This document shows positions 28,453 through 36,965 of a stretch of DNA of 64,000 bases, piece after piece. Each line of letters begins with the position of its first letter. Position 1 is the stretch's first letter. The stretch lies in NCBI GenBank assembly GCA_045646905.1, contig JAZRLP010000022.1, positions 1 through 64,000 on the forward strand, read 5' to 3'. The notes under the pieces were generated by a model. That model saw only the letters and a program-made list of their open reading frames with translations. It had not been told where the DNA came from and did no database searches. Origin of the DNA: RGIG4079 sp045646905. Lineage in GTDB: Bacteria > Bacteroidota > Bacteroidia > Bacteroidales > Muribaculaceae. The position numbers and the translations under genes are program-made.

Positions 28453-28516
28453 CCATATATTCCTAAATTGTATCAATTTACGAACAACCAATTTATTAAC
28501 TAAATAATTTATTAAC

Positions 28517-31500
28517 ATGAACATTTTTACTACTCTAAAACGTACTGCATTGTTCGGCATGGCTGTGCTTTGTAGTGTGGTAGCTAATGCCCAATTTGAC
28601 TATGAGGGTATTACCTACAAGGTGTCGGGTACGACAGCGATTATCCAAAAGCCATCTGCGGCTATTGGTACTTATTCTGGTGATATCGTGATTCCAGAAA
28701 AAGTTCCTTACAATGGTAAAGACTACACTGTAGTTTCGGCTGTAGCAGCAGCATTCAAAGGTAATGAAGCTATCACAAGTATTCAATTGCCTAACACTGT
28801 GAACAAATTCATCAAAGGTCAGTTCTCAAAATGTACTAACTTGAAGAAAGCTAACATCCCAACTGCGGTTACAGCTTTCCCAGGTAATGTATTTGAATAC
28901 TGTTCTTCACTTGAAGAAATCACTATCCCTGATAACATTACAGTTATCAATGGTTCTCAATTCAATGGTTGTACTGGTTTGAAGAAAATCATACTTGAAG
29001 GTACAACTGAACTTGAAATTGATAATGCCAGCGGTCTTCAAGCTAAATATACTGCAGGTAGTGGTGATGCTGCTGTAGATTATATCAGTACACTTGAAGA
29101 AGTTATCGTTAACCGTCCAATGAAATCGGTTCAACCTGCTAAAAACCCATGGCGTGGTAATACTTCAATCAAGAAAGTGACTTTCGGTGGCAACTGTACA
29201 GCTGTTTTCTCTAACATGTTTGAAAACTGTTCTTCACTTACTGAAATCAACATTCCTGAAACAGTAACTTCTATTGCAGCTAACGCATTTGCTGGTACAG
29301 GTATCGCTTCTCTTGATCTTCATGGTGGTATTGCTACAATTTCTAGCTCTGCTTTCCAAAACTGTAAATCACTTACTACAGTTAAGTTGAACGAAGGTAC
29401 TACTTTCATCGATGCTCTTGCATTCAATGGCTCTCCAGTATCTTCTCTCTCATTGCCTGCTTCATTGACTACTATCGGCAAACAAGCTTTCAATAACTGT
29501 GCTCTTACAGGTGACATCGTCCTTCCTGGTGCTGTAGCTCGTATCAACGATTTGGCTTTCTCTGGCAACAAAGAAATGAAAACTATCGCTCTTCCTGCTA
29601 CACTTACTAACCTCGGTGAAGGTGTATTCCAAGGCTGTACAGGTCTTACTGCAATCACTGTTGACGCAGCTAATACAGCTTATAAAGTAAAAGAAACAGG
29701 TGTTGTTACTACTATTGACGGTGCAACTGCTCTTGCTTATCCTGTTGCTTCAACTAATGCTGCTGTTGTTGATGCTGAAATCACTAAAATTGGTGCTTAT
29801 ACATTCCAAAATGCAACTAACCTTGCTACTATCACTCTTGAAAATTGTGTTGATTTTGGTGACTATTCACTTGCTAACACAGGTGTAGAAACTCTTGCAG
29901 TTAAAGGTACTGTAGGTCGTTATGTTGCTGCTAACAACGCTAAATTGAAATCTCTTTCAATTGATTGTAAAGAAATTCCAGTAGGTATCGCTCAAAACTG
30001 TGTTGCTCTTGAATCATTTGCAAGTGCTCAAGATGTTCTTGTTGTAAAACAAGATGCTTTTGCTGGTGCTACTGCATTGAAAGAAATTAACCTTGGCGGT
30101 CTTCTTTGTATCCTCGAAGCTGGTGCATTCTCTAATTGCGGTGTTGAAACACTTATCGTAGGTGCTGCAACTCCTGCTGCTATGGCTCAAGGCGTATTCA
30201 CTGAAGCTAATTCAGGTATTACTTGTAAAGTTCCTACTTCAGCTGTTGAAGCCTACAAAGCAGCTGCAGGTTGGCAATATCTTAACGTTGTAGGTGATGC
30301 TAACATCGCTCTTAAGGGTGAAAACATCACTATGCCTTATGGTCTTTACTATGCTGGTAAAGATGGTATGATTCATGGTATCGGTAACATGGGTGAAACT
30401 GCTACTTATGATGTAGGTGGTGTTCCTCACACTTTCCAACTCGTTGAATTTAAAAACCGTATCTACGGTGCAAGTGGTGGTGTATCATTTACATATACTG
30501 CAACTGCTGGTAACGAAGGTGATGGTAAATTGTTCTACATTTCTCAAATCGATGGCAACACTTTCCAAGCTGTAGTACTTGATAATGCTGGTAACAATGC
30601 TTACAAAGACCCAATGGGACTTTATATCTATGGTGACACTCTTTATGTAAACGACCGTAACGTTTGTGTTCGTAAGATTTCTGCTGACGCTATCGCTCTT
30701 CCACAAGACTATCCTTCTTGGATGGAAAACAACTGGATGGGTTACTATAACATGAACTGGGTATATGGCTGTATCAAAGCTGGTTTCGCTATTACTCAAG
30801 AAGAAGGTGCTCCACTTTACTGGGTAGGTATGCGTTACAATGGTAATGGTATCTATCGTTTCAAAGAAGAAAACATCGGTACTTCAGCTGCTCCTGGTGC
30901 AGTGCCCGATCAAACAAAATATGCTCCTATCTTGGCTAATGTAATGTCACAACCAAGTGCATTCTATATTGACGAAGCTAACAACCACTTCTATGTATAT
31001 ATTTGTGCTGGTAACGGTATCAACGCAGGTCTCTATCGTGTTAACTTAGATGCTCTTCTTGCAAATCCAGATCCAAGCAACTTCGCTGATCTCAACCCAA
31101 TCTTGGTTGATGGTTCTCCAATCAAACTTGAAGGTGCTGCTGGTTCACAAGAAACAGCTATCACTCAACTTTCTCCAAGTGAAGATGGTTACCTCTACTG
31201 GTGTTACATCGCTCCAGAAGATGCATCTAAATCAGTTGTAGGTACTCCAGCTGAAGCTTTTGATGAAAACAACCCATTGCACAAAACTGGTATCAAACGT
31301 ATCAAACTTGGTGAAGAAACTCCAAAAGTAGAACTTCACATTGCTGGCGTTGAAGGTTATGGCGTTGTTCCTGTGAAATATACTCCAGGTATTGACGGTG
31401 TAGAATCAGTTGCAGTTGCAGTTGACCGCATCCAAGTTATCGGTGACGCTGTAACAGTAATGGAAGATGCAGTTGTTTATGTTTACAACGCTGCTGGTGT

Positions 31501-31627
31501 TCTCGTAGCTCAAGAAGCAGTTAACGGCGTAGAATCAGTATCATTGGCTAACCAAGCTAACGGTGTTTATGTTGTTAAAGCTGTCTTCGCTGATGGTGCA
31601 GAACAAGTAGTAAAAGTTGTTCGCTAA
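28517..31627 (+). CDS. Large LRR_5 exported protein with beta-propeller-like centre and T9SS-like tail
   Basis: 1,036 residues. Signal peptide MNIFTTLKR...VVANAQF. Residues ~50-590 are BspA-type LRR_5 repeats (FEYCSSLEEITIPDNITVI, FENCSSLTEINIPETVTSI, FNNCALTGDIVLP). Residues ~600-950 differ: GLYYAGKDGMIHGIGNMG, GKLFYISQIDGNTFQAVVLDNAG, LYWVGMRYNGNGIYRFKEE, FYVYICAGNGINAGLYRVNLDAL look like blades of a propeller-type beta domain. The C-terminus (VVYVYNAAGVLVAQEAVNG..., ANGVYVVKAVFADGAEQVVKVVR) fits a type IX sorting-like tail. Codons favour GGT, GCT, AAC and CTT, as in fabD and mdh here and unlike the other LRR genes, which suggests high expression. Monocistronic: own promoter, strong terminator. 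Surface adhesion or glycan/protein capture is inferred. Confidence 0.9.
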   Translation: MNIFTTLKRTALFGMAVLCSVVANAQFDYEGITYKVSGTTAIIQKPSAAIGTYSGDIVIPEKVPYNGKDYTVVSAVAAAFKGNEAITSIQLPNTVNKFIKGQFSKCTNLKKANIPTAVTAFPGNVFEYCSSLEEITIPDNITVINGSQFNGCTGLKKIILEGTTELEIDNASGLQAKYTAGSGDAAVDYISTLEEVIVNRPMKSVQPAKNPWRGNTSIKKVTFGGNCTAVFSNMFENCSSLTEINIPETVTSIAANAFAGTGIASLDLHGGIATISSSAFQNCKSLTTVKLNEGTTFIDALAFNGSPVSSLSLPASLTTIGKQAFNNCALTGDIVLPGAVARINDLAFSGNKEMKTIALPATLTNLGEGVFQGCTGLTAITVDAANTAYKVKETGVVTTIDGATALAYPVASTNAAVVDAEITKIGAYTFQNATNLATITLENCVDFGDYSLANTGVETLAVKGTVGRYVAANNAKLKSLSIDCKEIPVGIAQNCVALESFASAQDVLVVKQDAFAGATALKEINLGGLLCILEAGAFSNCGVETLIVGAATPAAMAQGVFTEANSGITCKVPTSAVEAYKAAAGWQYLNVVGDANIALKGENITMPYGLYYAGKDGMIHGIGNMGETATYDVGGVPHTFQLVEFKNRIYGASGGVSFTYTATAGNEGDGKLFYISQIDGNTFQAVVLDNAGNNAYKDPMGLYIYGDTLYVNDRNVCVRKISADAIALPQDYPSWMENNWMGYYNMNWVYGCIKAGFAITQEEGAPLYWVGMRYNGNGIYRFKEENIGTSAAPGAVPDQTKYAPILANVMSQPSAFYIDEANNHFYVYICAGNGINAGLYRVNLDALLANPDPSNFADLNPILVDGSPIKLEGAAGSQETAITQLSPSEDGYLYWCYIAPEDASKSVVGTPAEAFDENNPLHKTGIKRIKLGEETPKVELHIAGVEGYGVVPVKYTPGIDGVESVAVAVDRIQVIGDAVTVMEDAVVYVYNAAGVLVAQEAVNGVESVSLANQANGVYVVKAVFADGAEQVVKVVR

Positions 31628-31648
31628 TACATACTTATTCCAAATATT

Positions 31649-31681
31649 AAAAGGTCTCGGGATTTTCCCGGGGCCTTTTTT
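31649..31681 (+). terminator. Terminator of the 1,036-residue LRR gene
   Basis: AAAAGGTCTCGGG pairs with CCCGGGGCCTTTT (G-U pairs included) around ATTTT, then a T run. The T run overlaps the -33 element of the next promoter. Confidence 0.88.
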
Positions 31682-31708
31682 GTTTTTTAATGAAAATCAC
31701 TACCTTTG
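31679..31708 (+). promoter_or_regulatory. Promoter of the C1 peptidase gene
   Basis: TTTG (31679-31682), 18 bp spacer, TACCTTTG (31701-31708), 43 bp before the ATG. Confidence 0.75.
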
Positions 31709-31751
31709 TATTTAGAATTGAAAAATATAAACATAAAACATATAATTAAAG

Positions 31752-32954
31752 ATGAAAAAGGTATTATTGGCATTGCTTGGAGTGGGAGTGGCGATGAGTG
31801 CTATGGCCGACGATAAAGCAGAAAAGAAAGACTCTATTGAAGGTTTTAAATTTGAAGATATTAAGGTGGTTAAAACTACATCGGTAAAGGATCAAAACAA
31901 GTCGGGTACATGTTGGTGCTTTGCTGGTACATCATTTTTTGAAGATGAAATTCTTCGTAAAACTGGCATGGAATTAGACCTTTCGGAGATGTTTACCGTG
32001 CGTTATTGTTATGAAGATAAAGCCGATAAATATTTGAGAATGTATGGTTCTACAAATTTCTCACCTGGCGGAAGCATTCTTGATGTGCCATTTGTGTGGG
32101 AAAAATTTGGTGCAGTGCCCGAAGAAGTATATTCAGGGCTAGCATATGGTGAAGACAAACATAACCATGGAGAACTCCACGAGGTGCTTCAAGCTTATAT
32201 GAGAGGAGTGGAAGCCAATCGTAACCGCCGCATCTCAACAGCATGGCGCAAAGGGTTGAATGGTATCCTTGATGCTTATCTTGGAGCTGTGCCCGAAACA
32301 TTTACTTATCAAGGCAAAACTTATACTCCACAATCATTTGCACAATCCCTCGGGTTGAATATGAACGACTATGTGGCCGTTACATCATTTACTCACCACC
32401 CATTTTATAAGCCATTTGTGCTTGAAGTTGCCGATAATTGGTTCTGGGGATTGTATAACAATGTGAAACTCGAAGAGCTAAAGGCTATTGTTGATAATGC
32501 AATCGAAGAAGGATATTCGGTAGTGTGGGCGGCCGATGTGAGTGAAAAAGGCTTTAAATATCGCGAGGGTTATGCTGTGATGCCAAAGGGTAAAGATGTG
32601 TCGGCTCTTGAAGGAACCGAACTTTCTCGTTGGGTGACATTGAGCGACCAAGATCGTGAAAAAGAGCGCTATAAAATTGATGGCCCATGTGAAGAAATTG
32701 AAGTGACACAAGAGATGCGTCAAGAGATGTTTGACCGTCAAGAAACTACCGACGACCATGGTATGGTAATCGTAGGAGTGGCTAAAGACCAAAAAGGTAA
32801 TCGTTACTATAAGGTTAAAAACTCATGGGATACCAACCAAGTATATGGTGGATTCTTCTATGTGTCAGAGCCATATTTCTTAGCAAAAACTGTGAGCATT
32901 CTTGTTAATAAAGAAGCATTGCCCAAAGATATCGCTAAGAAAATAGGTGAATAG
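31752..32954 (+). CDS. C1-family (bleomycin-hydrolase-like) exported cysteine peptidase
   Basis: 400 residues. Signal peptide MKKVLLALLG...SAMAD, so it acts outside the cytoplasm, unlike classical aminopeptidase C (PepC/bleomycin hydrolase, about 450 residues). The papain-type catalytic set is present: Q48, C54 in SGTCWCFA, H336 in DDHGMVIVG, N357 in VKNSW. The YYKVKNSWDTNQVYGGFFYVS region matches peptidase C1B. It probably trims peptides in the periplasm or outer envelope; substrate is unknown. It stands alone with its own promoter and terminator. Confidence 0.9.
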   Translation: MKKVLLALLGVGVAMSAMADDKAEKKDSIEGFKFEDIKVVKTTSVKDQNKSGTCWCFAGTSFFEDEILRKTGMELDLSEMFTVRYCYEDKADKYLRMYGSTNFSPGGSILDVPFVWEKFGAVPEEVYSGLAYGEDKHNHGELHEVLQAYMRGVEANRNRRISTAWRKGLNGILDAYLGAVPETFTYQGKTYTPQSFAQSLGLNMNDYVAVTSFTHHPFYKPFVLEVADNWFWGLYNNVKLEELKAIVDNAIEEGYSVVWAADVSEKGFKYREGYAVMPKGKDVSALEGTELSRWVTLSDQDREKERYKIDGPCEEIEVTQEMRQEMFDRQETTDDHGMVIVGVAKDQKGNRYYKVKNSWDTNQVYGGFFYVSEPYFLAKTVSILVNKEALPKDIAKKIGE

Positions 32955-32978
32955 GGATAATGAATTAAATATAACATT

Positions 32979-33009
32979 AAAGAGCGAGGCCAATGGTCTT
33001 GCTCTTTTT
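32979..33009 (+). terminator. Terminator of the C1 peptidase gene
   Basis: AAAGAGC...GCTCTTT stem with an imperfect inner stem around CCAATGG, then TTTTTG. Confidence 0.8.
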
Positions 33010-33042
33010 GTGCTTAAAAGTAAATGTTTGGAGAAAATTTAC

Positions 33043-33050
33043 TACATTTG
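33043..33050 (+). promoter_or_regulatory. TACATTTG -7 box of the GH13 gene
   Basis: Consensus -7 box 26 bp before the ATG at 33077; -33 element not evident. Confidence 0.55.
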
Positions 33051-33076
33051 TGTAGGATAAATAAAAAATAAAAGTT

Positions 33077-34936
33077 ATGAAAAGTAGAAATATATTTTTG
33101 ATATCGGTGCTAGTATCGTTGAGCGCAATGGCTGCAAAACCACAAGTTGATGTAGTAAACCCACCTTATTGGTGGACCGGAATGGAGCAAGATACATTAC
33201 AAGTGATGGTACATGGCGAGGGAATTCGTGATGCCGAGGTTGCAATGGCCGATTATCCTGGAGTACAATTGATAGATGTAACTCGTATGGACAGCCCTAA
33301 TTATCAGTTTCTTTACTTTGTGGTGGGCGATGAGGCTCAACCAGGCGAGGTGAACTTGACCTTTTCGCACGGAAAAAAGAAAACAAAAGTAAAATATGAA
33401 CTAAAAGCTCGCGACCGCAAGCCCGAAGAGTATGTGGGGTTTGATGCTAGCGATGTGTTGTATCTTATCATGCCTGACCGTTTCGCCAATGGTAATCCCG
33501 AAAATGACAATGTGGCAACATTGAAAAATAAAACCGTTGCCGATAGAAGTAATCACAATGGGCGCCATGGGGGTGATATTAAAGGAATTCAAGACCATCT
33601 CGGCTATATTGATTCGCTTGGCGTTACAGCTATATGGGTAAACCCAGTATTGACTAATGATATGCCTGGTGGCGCTTACCATGGTTATGCCACTACCGAT
33701 TATTATAATATCGACCCTCGATTTGGTACTAATGAGGAGTGGAACATGCTTGTAGAGGAGGCTCACAAGCGTGATATAAAAGTGGTTATGGATATGATAT
33801 TTAATCACTGTGGTAGTGATCACTATTGGTTTACCGACCGCCCATCGAAAGATTGGTTTAACTTCCCCGATGGGTATGTGCAAACAAATTATCGTTTGAC
33901 TACGATTCACGACCCTTATGTGAGTGAATATGACAAGAAACGCACTACCGATGGGTGGTTTGTGGAATCTATGCCCGACTTGAATCAAAACAATCCTCAT
34001 TTGATGAAATATCTTATTCAAAACTCAATATGGTGGATTGAATCGTCAAAGATTGACGGTATAAGAATGGACACTCATCCTTATGCATTTCTTAAGCCTA
34101 TGGCACAATGGATTGATGCTGTTGAAAAGGAATATCCTCATTATAATATAGTAGGGGAGTGCTGGTATGGAAATGAAGGAGGTGAGGCATTCTGGCAACG
34201 AGGGAGTAAAGTGTGCACCGAGGGGGACTCAAATCTTCCCACTGTTATGGACTTTGTGTTGTCGCAAACTGCACGAAAAGCATTTAGCGAGCAGACTAAT
34301 CCTTGGACAGGATTGAACGCGATATATGATCATCTTTCGCTTGACTATCTATTCCCTGAGCCTCAAAAAATTCTTACATTCTTGGATAATCACGATACCG
34401 ACCGCTTTTTGCTTGAACAGCCCGAGGATTTGGGTTGGTGGAAACAAGCACAAACATTCTTGCTTACATCACGCGGTATCCCTCAAATATATTATGGCAC
34501 TGAATTGTTGATGAGTGGGTCGAAAGAGGGTAGTGATGGATATGTGCGTCGCGACTTTCCTGGTGGATTTCCTGGCGATACTACAAATGCGTTTACTGCC
34601 GAAGGTCGCACCCCTATGCAAAATGATGCTCATGCCTTCCTTACAAAATTGCTAAATTGGCGCAAAGGAGAGGCAAATGAGGTGATTGCAAAAGGCTCGT
34701 TAAAGCATTTTATGCCTCAAAATGGTATTTATGCCTATACTCGTCGCCTCGGCGATAAGGAAATTCATGTGTTGATGAATGGCAATGATACCGAGATAGT
34801 TACTACAATGGAACGAACTCTTGAAGTAATGCCTATTGGAGCCGAATATGTAGATGTCTTAACTGGAAAAGTGGTGAAGATAGAAGAAGAAATGACTTTT
34901 GCCCCTCGTGCTATTTATATACTTCAAAATTTTTGA
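33077..34936 (+). CDS. GH13 alpha-amylase-family enzyme, neopullulanase/cyclomaltodextrinase-like
   Basis: 619 residues, signal peptide MKSRNIFLIS...AMAAK. An N-terminal beta domain (residues ~25-115, with VVNPPYWWTGM as in cyclomaltodextrinase N domains) precedes the TIM barrel. Conserved GH13 regions: DMIFNH (~239-244), GIRMDTHPY with nucleophile D332, acid/base E361 in IVGECWYGN, and FLDNHD with D440. A C-terminal beta domain ends with the PRAIYIL strand. It should hydrolyse alpha-1,4 links in maltooligosaccharides, cyclodextrins or pullulan, like SusA of Bacteroides. No SusC/SusD-type genes are nearby, so it is outside a normal starch utilisation locus here. The phosphodiesterase gene follows 13 bp later. 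Confidence 0.92.
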   Translation: MKSRNIFLISVLVSLSAMAAKPQVDVVNPPYWWTGMEQDTLQVMVHGEGIRDAEVAMADYPGVQLIDVTRMDSPNYQFLYFVVGDEAQPGEVNLTFSHGKKKTKVKYELKARDRKPEEYVGFDASDVLYLIMPDRFANGNPENDNVATLKNKTVADRSNHNGRHGGDIKGIQDHLGYIDSLGVTAIWVNPVLTNDMPGGAYHGYATTDYYNIDPRFGTNEEWNMLVEEAHKRDIKVVMDMIFNHCGSDHYWFTDRPSKDWFNFPDGYVQTNYRLTTIHDPYVSEYDKKRTTDGWFVESMPDLNQNNPHLMKYLIQNSIWWIESSKIDGIRMDTHPYAFLKPMAQWIDAVEKEYPHYNIVGECWYGNEGGEAFWQRGSKVCTEGDSNLPTVMDFVLSQTARKAFSEQTNPWTGLNAIYDHLSLDYLFPEPQKILTFLDNHDTDRFLLEQPEDLGWWKQAQTFLLTSRGIPQIYYGTELLMSGSKEGSDGYVRRDFPGGFPGDTTNAFTAEGRTPMQNDAHAFLTKLLNWRKGEANEVIAKGSLKHFMPQNGIYAYTRRLGDKEIHVLMNGNDTEIVTTMERTLEVMPIGAEYVDVLTGKVVKIEEEMTFAPRAIYILQNF

Positions 34937-34949
34937 AAAATAGAACAAA

Positions 34950-35453
34950 ATGAAAAAAATAGGCATTCTGTCCGATACGCATTCCTGCTGGGATGACCGT
35001 TATGCCAAGCATTTTGCTGGGTGTGATGAGATATGGCATGCAGGTGATGTTGGCGACATTAGTGTTATACGTCGCTTGGAAGAAGTTGCTCCAGTAGTGA
35101 GAGCAGTTTCGGGAAATATTGACCATGGAGAAGTGTGCCGTAGGTGTAAAGAGGTAGAATGTTTTGAAGTGGAGGGAGTAAAAGTGTGGATGACCCACAT
35201 AGGAGGTTACCCCGGACGCTATTCTCCTGGCGTTAAGCGCACTTTATTTGAAAATCAAATAAATCTCATGGTTACAGGCCATTCTCATATCCTAAAAGTT
35301 ATGTGGGACAAGGAAATCTCAGTGTTGCACATTAATCCCGGAGCGGCAGGTTATCATGGATGGCAAAAAGAACGCACCCTCATACGTCTGGTAATTGATA
35401 ATGGCAATATGCGCGACTTGGAGGTTATAGAATTGGGTAAAGTTAAATGCTGA
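34950..35453 (+). CDS. YfcE/MJ0936-family metallophosphoesterase
   Basis: 167 residues, cytoplasmic. Metal-ligand motifs of the calcineurin-like family in order: SDTHS (residues 8-12), HAGDVGD (~30-36), GNID (~54-57), MTHIGG (~80-85), GHSHI (~109-113) with a VLHINPGA segment after it. Members hydrolyse small phosphodiesters; the physiological substrate is often unknown. 13 bp separate it from the GH13 gene, so the two may be co-transcribed. Its last codons overlap a tiny ORF. Confidence 0.9.
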   Translation: MKKIGILSDTHSCWDDRYAKHFAGCDEIWHAGDVGDISVIRRLEEVAPVVRAVSGNIDHGEVCRRCKEVECFEVEGVKVWMTHIGGYPGRYSPGVKRTLFENQINLMVTGHSHILKVMWDKEISVLHINPGAAGYHGWQKERTLIRLVIDNGNMRDLEVIELGKVKC

Positions 35454-35572
35454 TTATAAAGGTTATGAGTAGGTGGGAGGATAAACCGCTATGGGAGAAA
35501 GCCTTATATTGGGTTGTGTTGATATTGCATATTGTCGCTTTGGTTGCAGTTATGTGGACTGTTTTTAGTTGA
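35447..35572 (+). CDS. Possible 41-residue single-span membrane protein
   Basis: ATG at 35447 overlaps the phosphodiesterase stop by 7 nt; an internal ATG at 35465 is an alternative. The product MLIIKVMSRWEDKPLWEKAL followed by about 20 hydrophobic residues (YWVVLILHIVALVAVMWTVF) reads as a short amphipathic head plus one membrane helix. It lies 20 bp before the SPOR-like lipoprotein gene, so it fits an operon position. Supported only by hydrophobic pattern and context. Confidence 0.5.
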   Translation: MLIIKVMSRWEDKPLWEKALYWVVLILHIVALVAVMWTVFS

Positions 35573-35592
35573 AAATCATAAAATAGGTGTTT

Positions 35593-36114
35593 ATGAAAAT
35601 AATCAAAATCTTAAGTGTAATATCGATATTTGTATTGATGACGGTTTCGTGTCGTACAACCGAGAAGAACTATCGTCAGGCCTATGAATTGGCTAAAGGA
35701 ACAGGGACTATACAAGATACATTAATAGCAAATTTGATAGCAGAAGATCAGGCGCCAGTTGATGTTGAAGTTGCTGGACGCATTATGAAAATGCGCAAGG
35801 AATATGTGTCGATAGTGACCGAAAATGGTGTTACTAAAGACATGATGAAGCGTTTTAATGTAGTTGTGGGGCGATTTAAACAACTATTTAATGCGCGTTC
35901 GATGGCTACACGCATGTCATCATTGGGTTATACCTCGTTTGTTTTGGTTGACCGCACTACTTCATATTTTGTGGTAGCTGCTGCTACCGATTATCCCGAG
36001 GAGGCGTTAGCCATGTATGAAAAGGTATCGTCTGATAATAGGGTGGTGTATAAAGCCCCATTCCCGTGGGTTCTTGAGCCAGCACAATATATACGCCAAA
36101 AACCATTGAAATAG
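35593..36114 (+). CDS. SPOR-like lipoprotein
   Basis: 173 residues from ATG 35593 (a GTG at 35587 would add two residues). SPII lipobox MTVSC near residues 16-20. The C-terminal ~75 residues (VVVGRFKQLFNARSMATRMS, YTSFVLVDRTTSYFVVAAA, EEALAMYEKVS) match a SPOR repeat, the fold that binds denuded septal peptidoglycan, so an envelope or division-related role is likely. The residues ~20-95 in between are helical and unassigned. Confidence 0.8.
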   Translation: MKIIKILSVISIFVLMTVSCRTTEKNYRQAYELAKGTGTIQDTLIANLIAEDQAPVDVEVAGRIMKMRKEYVSIVTENGVTKDMMKRFNVVVGRFKQLFNARSMATRMSSLGYTSFVLVDRTTSYFVVAAATDYPEEALAMYEKVSSDNRVVYKAPFPWVLEPAQYIRQKPLK

Positions 36115-36206
36115 CAAAAAGATGCTGTACAACATTATTATGGGGCATTTGTGGCTGTGTGACGATAATAAAATGTAAAAAAAGAATACTTTTTTGTAGA
36201 AAAATG

Positions 36207-36238
36207 TTTGGTTGATTAAATAATTTTACATATTTTTG
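36207..36238 (+). promoter_or_regulatory. Orphan consensus promoter
   Basis: TTTG (36207-36210), 20-bp spacer, TATTTTTG (36231-36238). No start codon follows within a plausible distance; the next structure is a hairpin. Confidence 0.6.
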
Positions 36239-36244
36239 GGCTAA

Positions 36245-36364
36245 CGAATAAAACAAAATACTTTTTTGCATCAAAAAAAAGACCGTTTTTTCAAAATATA
36301 TATGTTTTTATAGATTGTAGATTTAAAGAGAGTGCTATCGTGAGATATTGCTCTCTTTGCTTTT
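36245..36364 (+). ncRNA. Candidate small RNA, about 120 nt
   Basis: Predicted from the orphan promoter just upstream (start expected near 36244-36246) and a hairpin with a 15-position stem at 36325-36358 (AAAGAGAG...CTCTCTTT, one mismatch) followed by GCTTTTG. An inner AAAAAA-GACCG-TTTTTT hairpin lies near 36274-36290. No open reading frame and no known RNA family recognised. Alternative: the hairpin merely terminates the SPOR-like gene 210 nt upstream. Confidence 0.4.
36325..36364 (+). terminator. Hairpin terminator of the candidate small RNA
   Basis: See the stem AAAGAGAGTGCTATC/GATATTGCTCTCTTT with loop GTGA and a short T tract after it. Confidence 0.65.
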
Positions 36365-36411
36365 GTAAAATGCGTAGTAAAAATAAAAAAAGCGAAAAAT
36401 ACTCCTACATG

Positions 36412-36443
36412 TTTGCAAAATTCAAAACTTCATATTACCTTTG
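36412..36443 (+). promoter_or_regulatory. Promoter of tRNA-Leu
   Basis: TTTG (36412-36415), 20-bp spacer, TACCTTTG (36436-36443), 42 bp before the tRNA. Confidence 0.8.
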
Positions 36444-36485
36444 CGTCACTTTTTGGTAATGATGTGAGTTTTTACTAACAAAGTT

Positions 36486-36569
36486 GCTCGAATGGTGGAA
36501 TGGTAGACACGAAGGACTTAAAATCCTTTGGCCATTGCGGCTGTGCGGGTTCAAGTCCCGCTTCGAGTA
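36486..36569 (+). tRNA. tRNA-Leu (UAA)
   Basis: Class II tRNA of 84 nt with a long variable arm (TTGGCCATTGCGGCTGTG region). Acceptor GCTCGAA/TTCGAGT with a G-U first pair, anticodon arm GGACTTAAAATCC with TAA, T arm GCGGGTTCAAGTCCCGC, discriminator A. CCA is not encoded. Confidence 0.95.
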
Positions 36570-36576
36570 CGAAGAG

Positions 36577-36607
36577 TCCTCCAAATATTCTTTTTGGAGG
36601 ATTTTTT
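36577..36607 (+). terminator. Terminator after tRNA-Leu
   Basis: TCCTCCAAA / TTTGGAGGA stem with a 7-nt loop and six T after it, ending 23 nt before the TSCPD gene. Confidence 0.88.
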
Positions 36608-36629
36608 GTTTGATAAAATATTTAAAACA

Positions 36630-36869
36630 ATGAGATACAGTTATAGAACACAAGGAACTTGCAGTCAGGTGATTGAATTTGATATTAATGATGGAGTAGT
36701 AACCAATGTAGTTTTTTATGGTGGATGTGCCGGAAATCTTCAAGGTATTGCTCGGTTGGTGGAAGGTATGCCTGTCGAAGAGGTGATATCACGACTCAAA
36801 GGCATTCGTTGTGGCGCGAAAATGACTTCTTGCCCCGATCAATTGGCTACCGCATTATCTCAAATTTGA
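36630..36869 (+). CDS. TSCPD-domain protein (TIGR03905 family)
   Basis: 79 residues from the ATG at 36630; the longer frame from 36528 runs through the tRNA and was rejected. The product has RTQGTCSQVIEFDIND, GGCAGNLQGIARLVEGM, and GIRCGAKMTSCPDQLA near the end, the TSCPD signature with paired cysteines that also ends some vitamin B12-dependent ribonucleotide reductases. Stand-alone versions are of unknown role, possibly metal or redox related. No separate promoter is seen between the tRNA terminator and the ATG, so it may depend on read-through from the tRNA-Leu promoter. Confidence 0.85.
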   Translation: MRYSYRTQGTCSQVIEFDINDGVVTNVVFYGGCAGNLQGIARLVEGMPVEEVISRLKGIRCGAKMTSCPDQLATALSQI

Positions 36870-36965
36870 TGCTGAAATAAGGCGCTTTGCCCAGTTAACA
36901 TTTATTGCGATAAAAATGTTGATAATTAATCGTTTGATAATAGTGTCAAACTAAAAAATATTATC

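Larger units (their letters stand above)
36115..36485. other. Intergenic stretch with an orphan promoter-terminator pair and tRNA promoter
   Basis: No protein gene is supported. It holds a consensus promoter at 36207-36238, a hairpin at 36325-36358 and the tRNA-Leu promoter at 36412-36443. AATACTTTTTTG occurs twice (about 36185 and 36258). Confidence 0.75.

Noticed and set aside
28238..28507. 89-codon frame over the tRNA promoter and LRR promoter
   Set aside because: Covers regulatory sequence on both strands; no recognisable product.
10538..31627. Firm assignment of type IX secretion to the tail-bearing proteins
   Set aside because: Tails look alike, but no Por/Spr machinery gene is in the window, so the route stays unproven.
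33401..34021. 206-codon minus-strand frame inside the GH13 gene
   Set aside because: A shadow of the GH13 coding strand; the GH13 motifs are unambiguous.
36528..36629. Extended N-terminus of the TSCPD protein
   Set aside because: It runs through the tRNA-Leu gene and its terminator.
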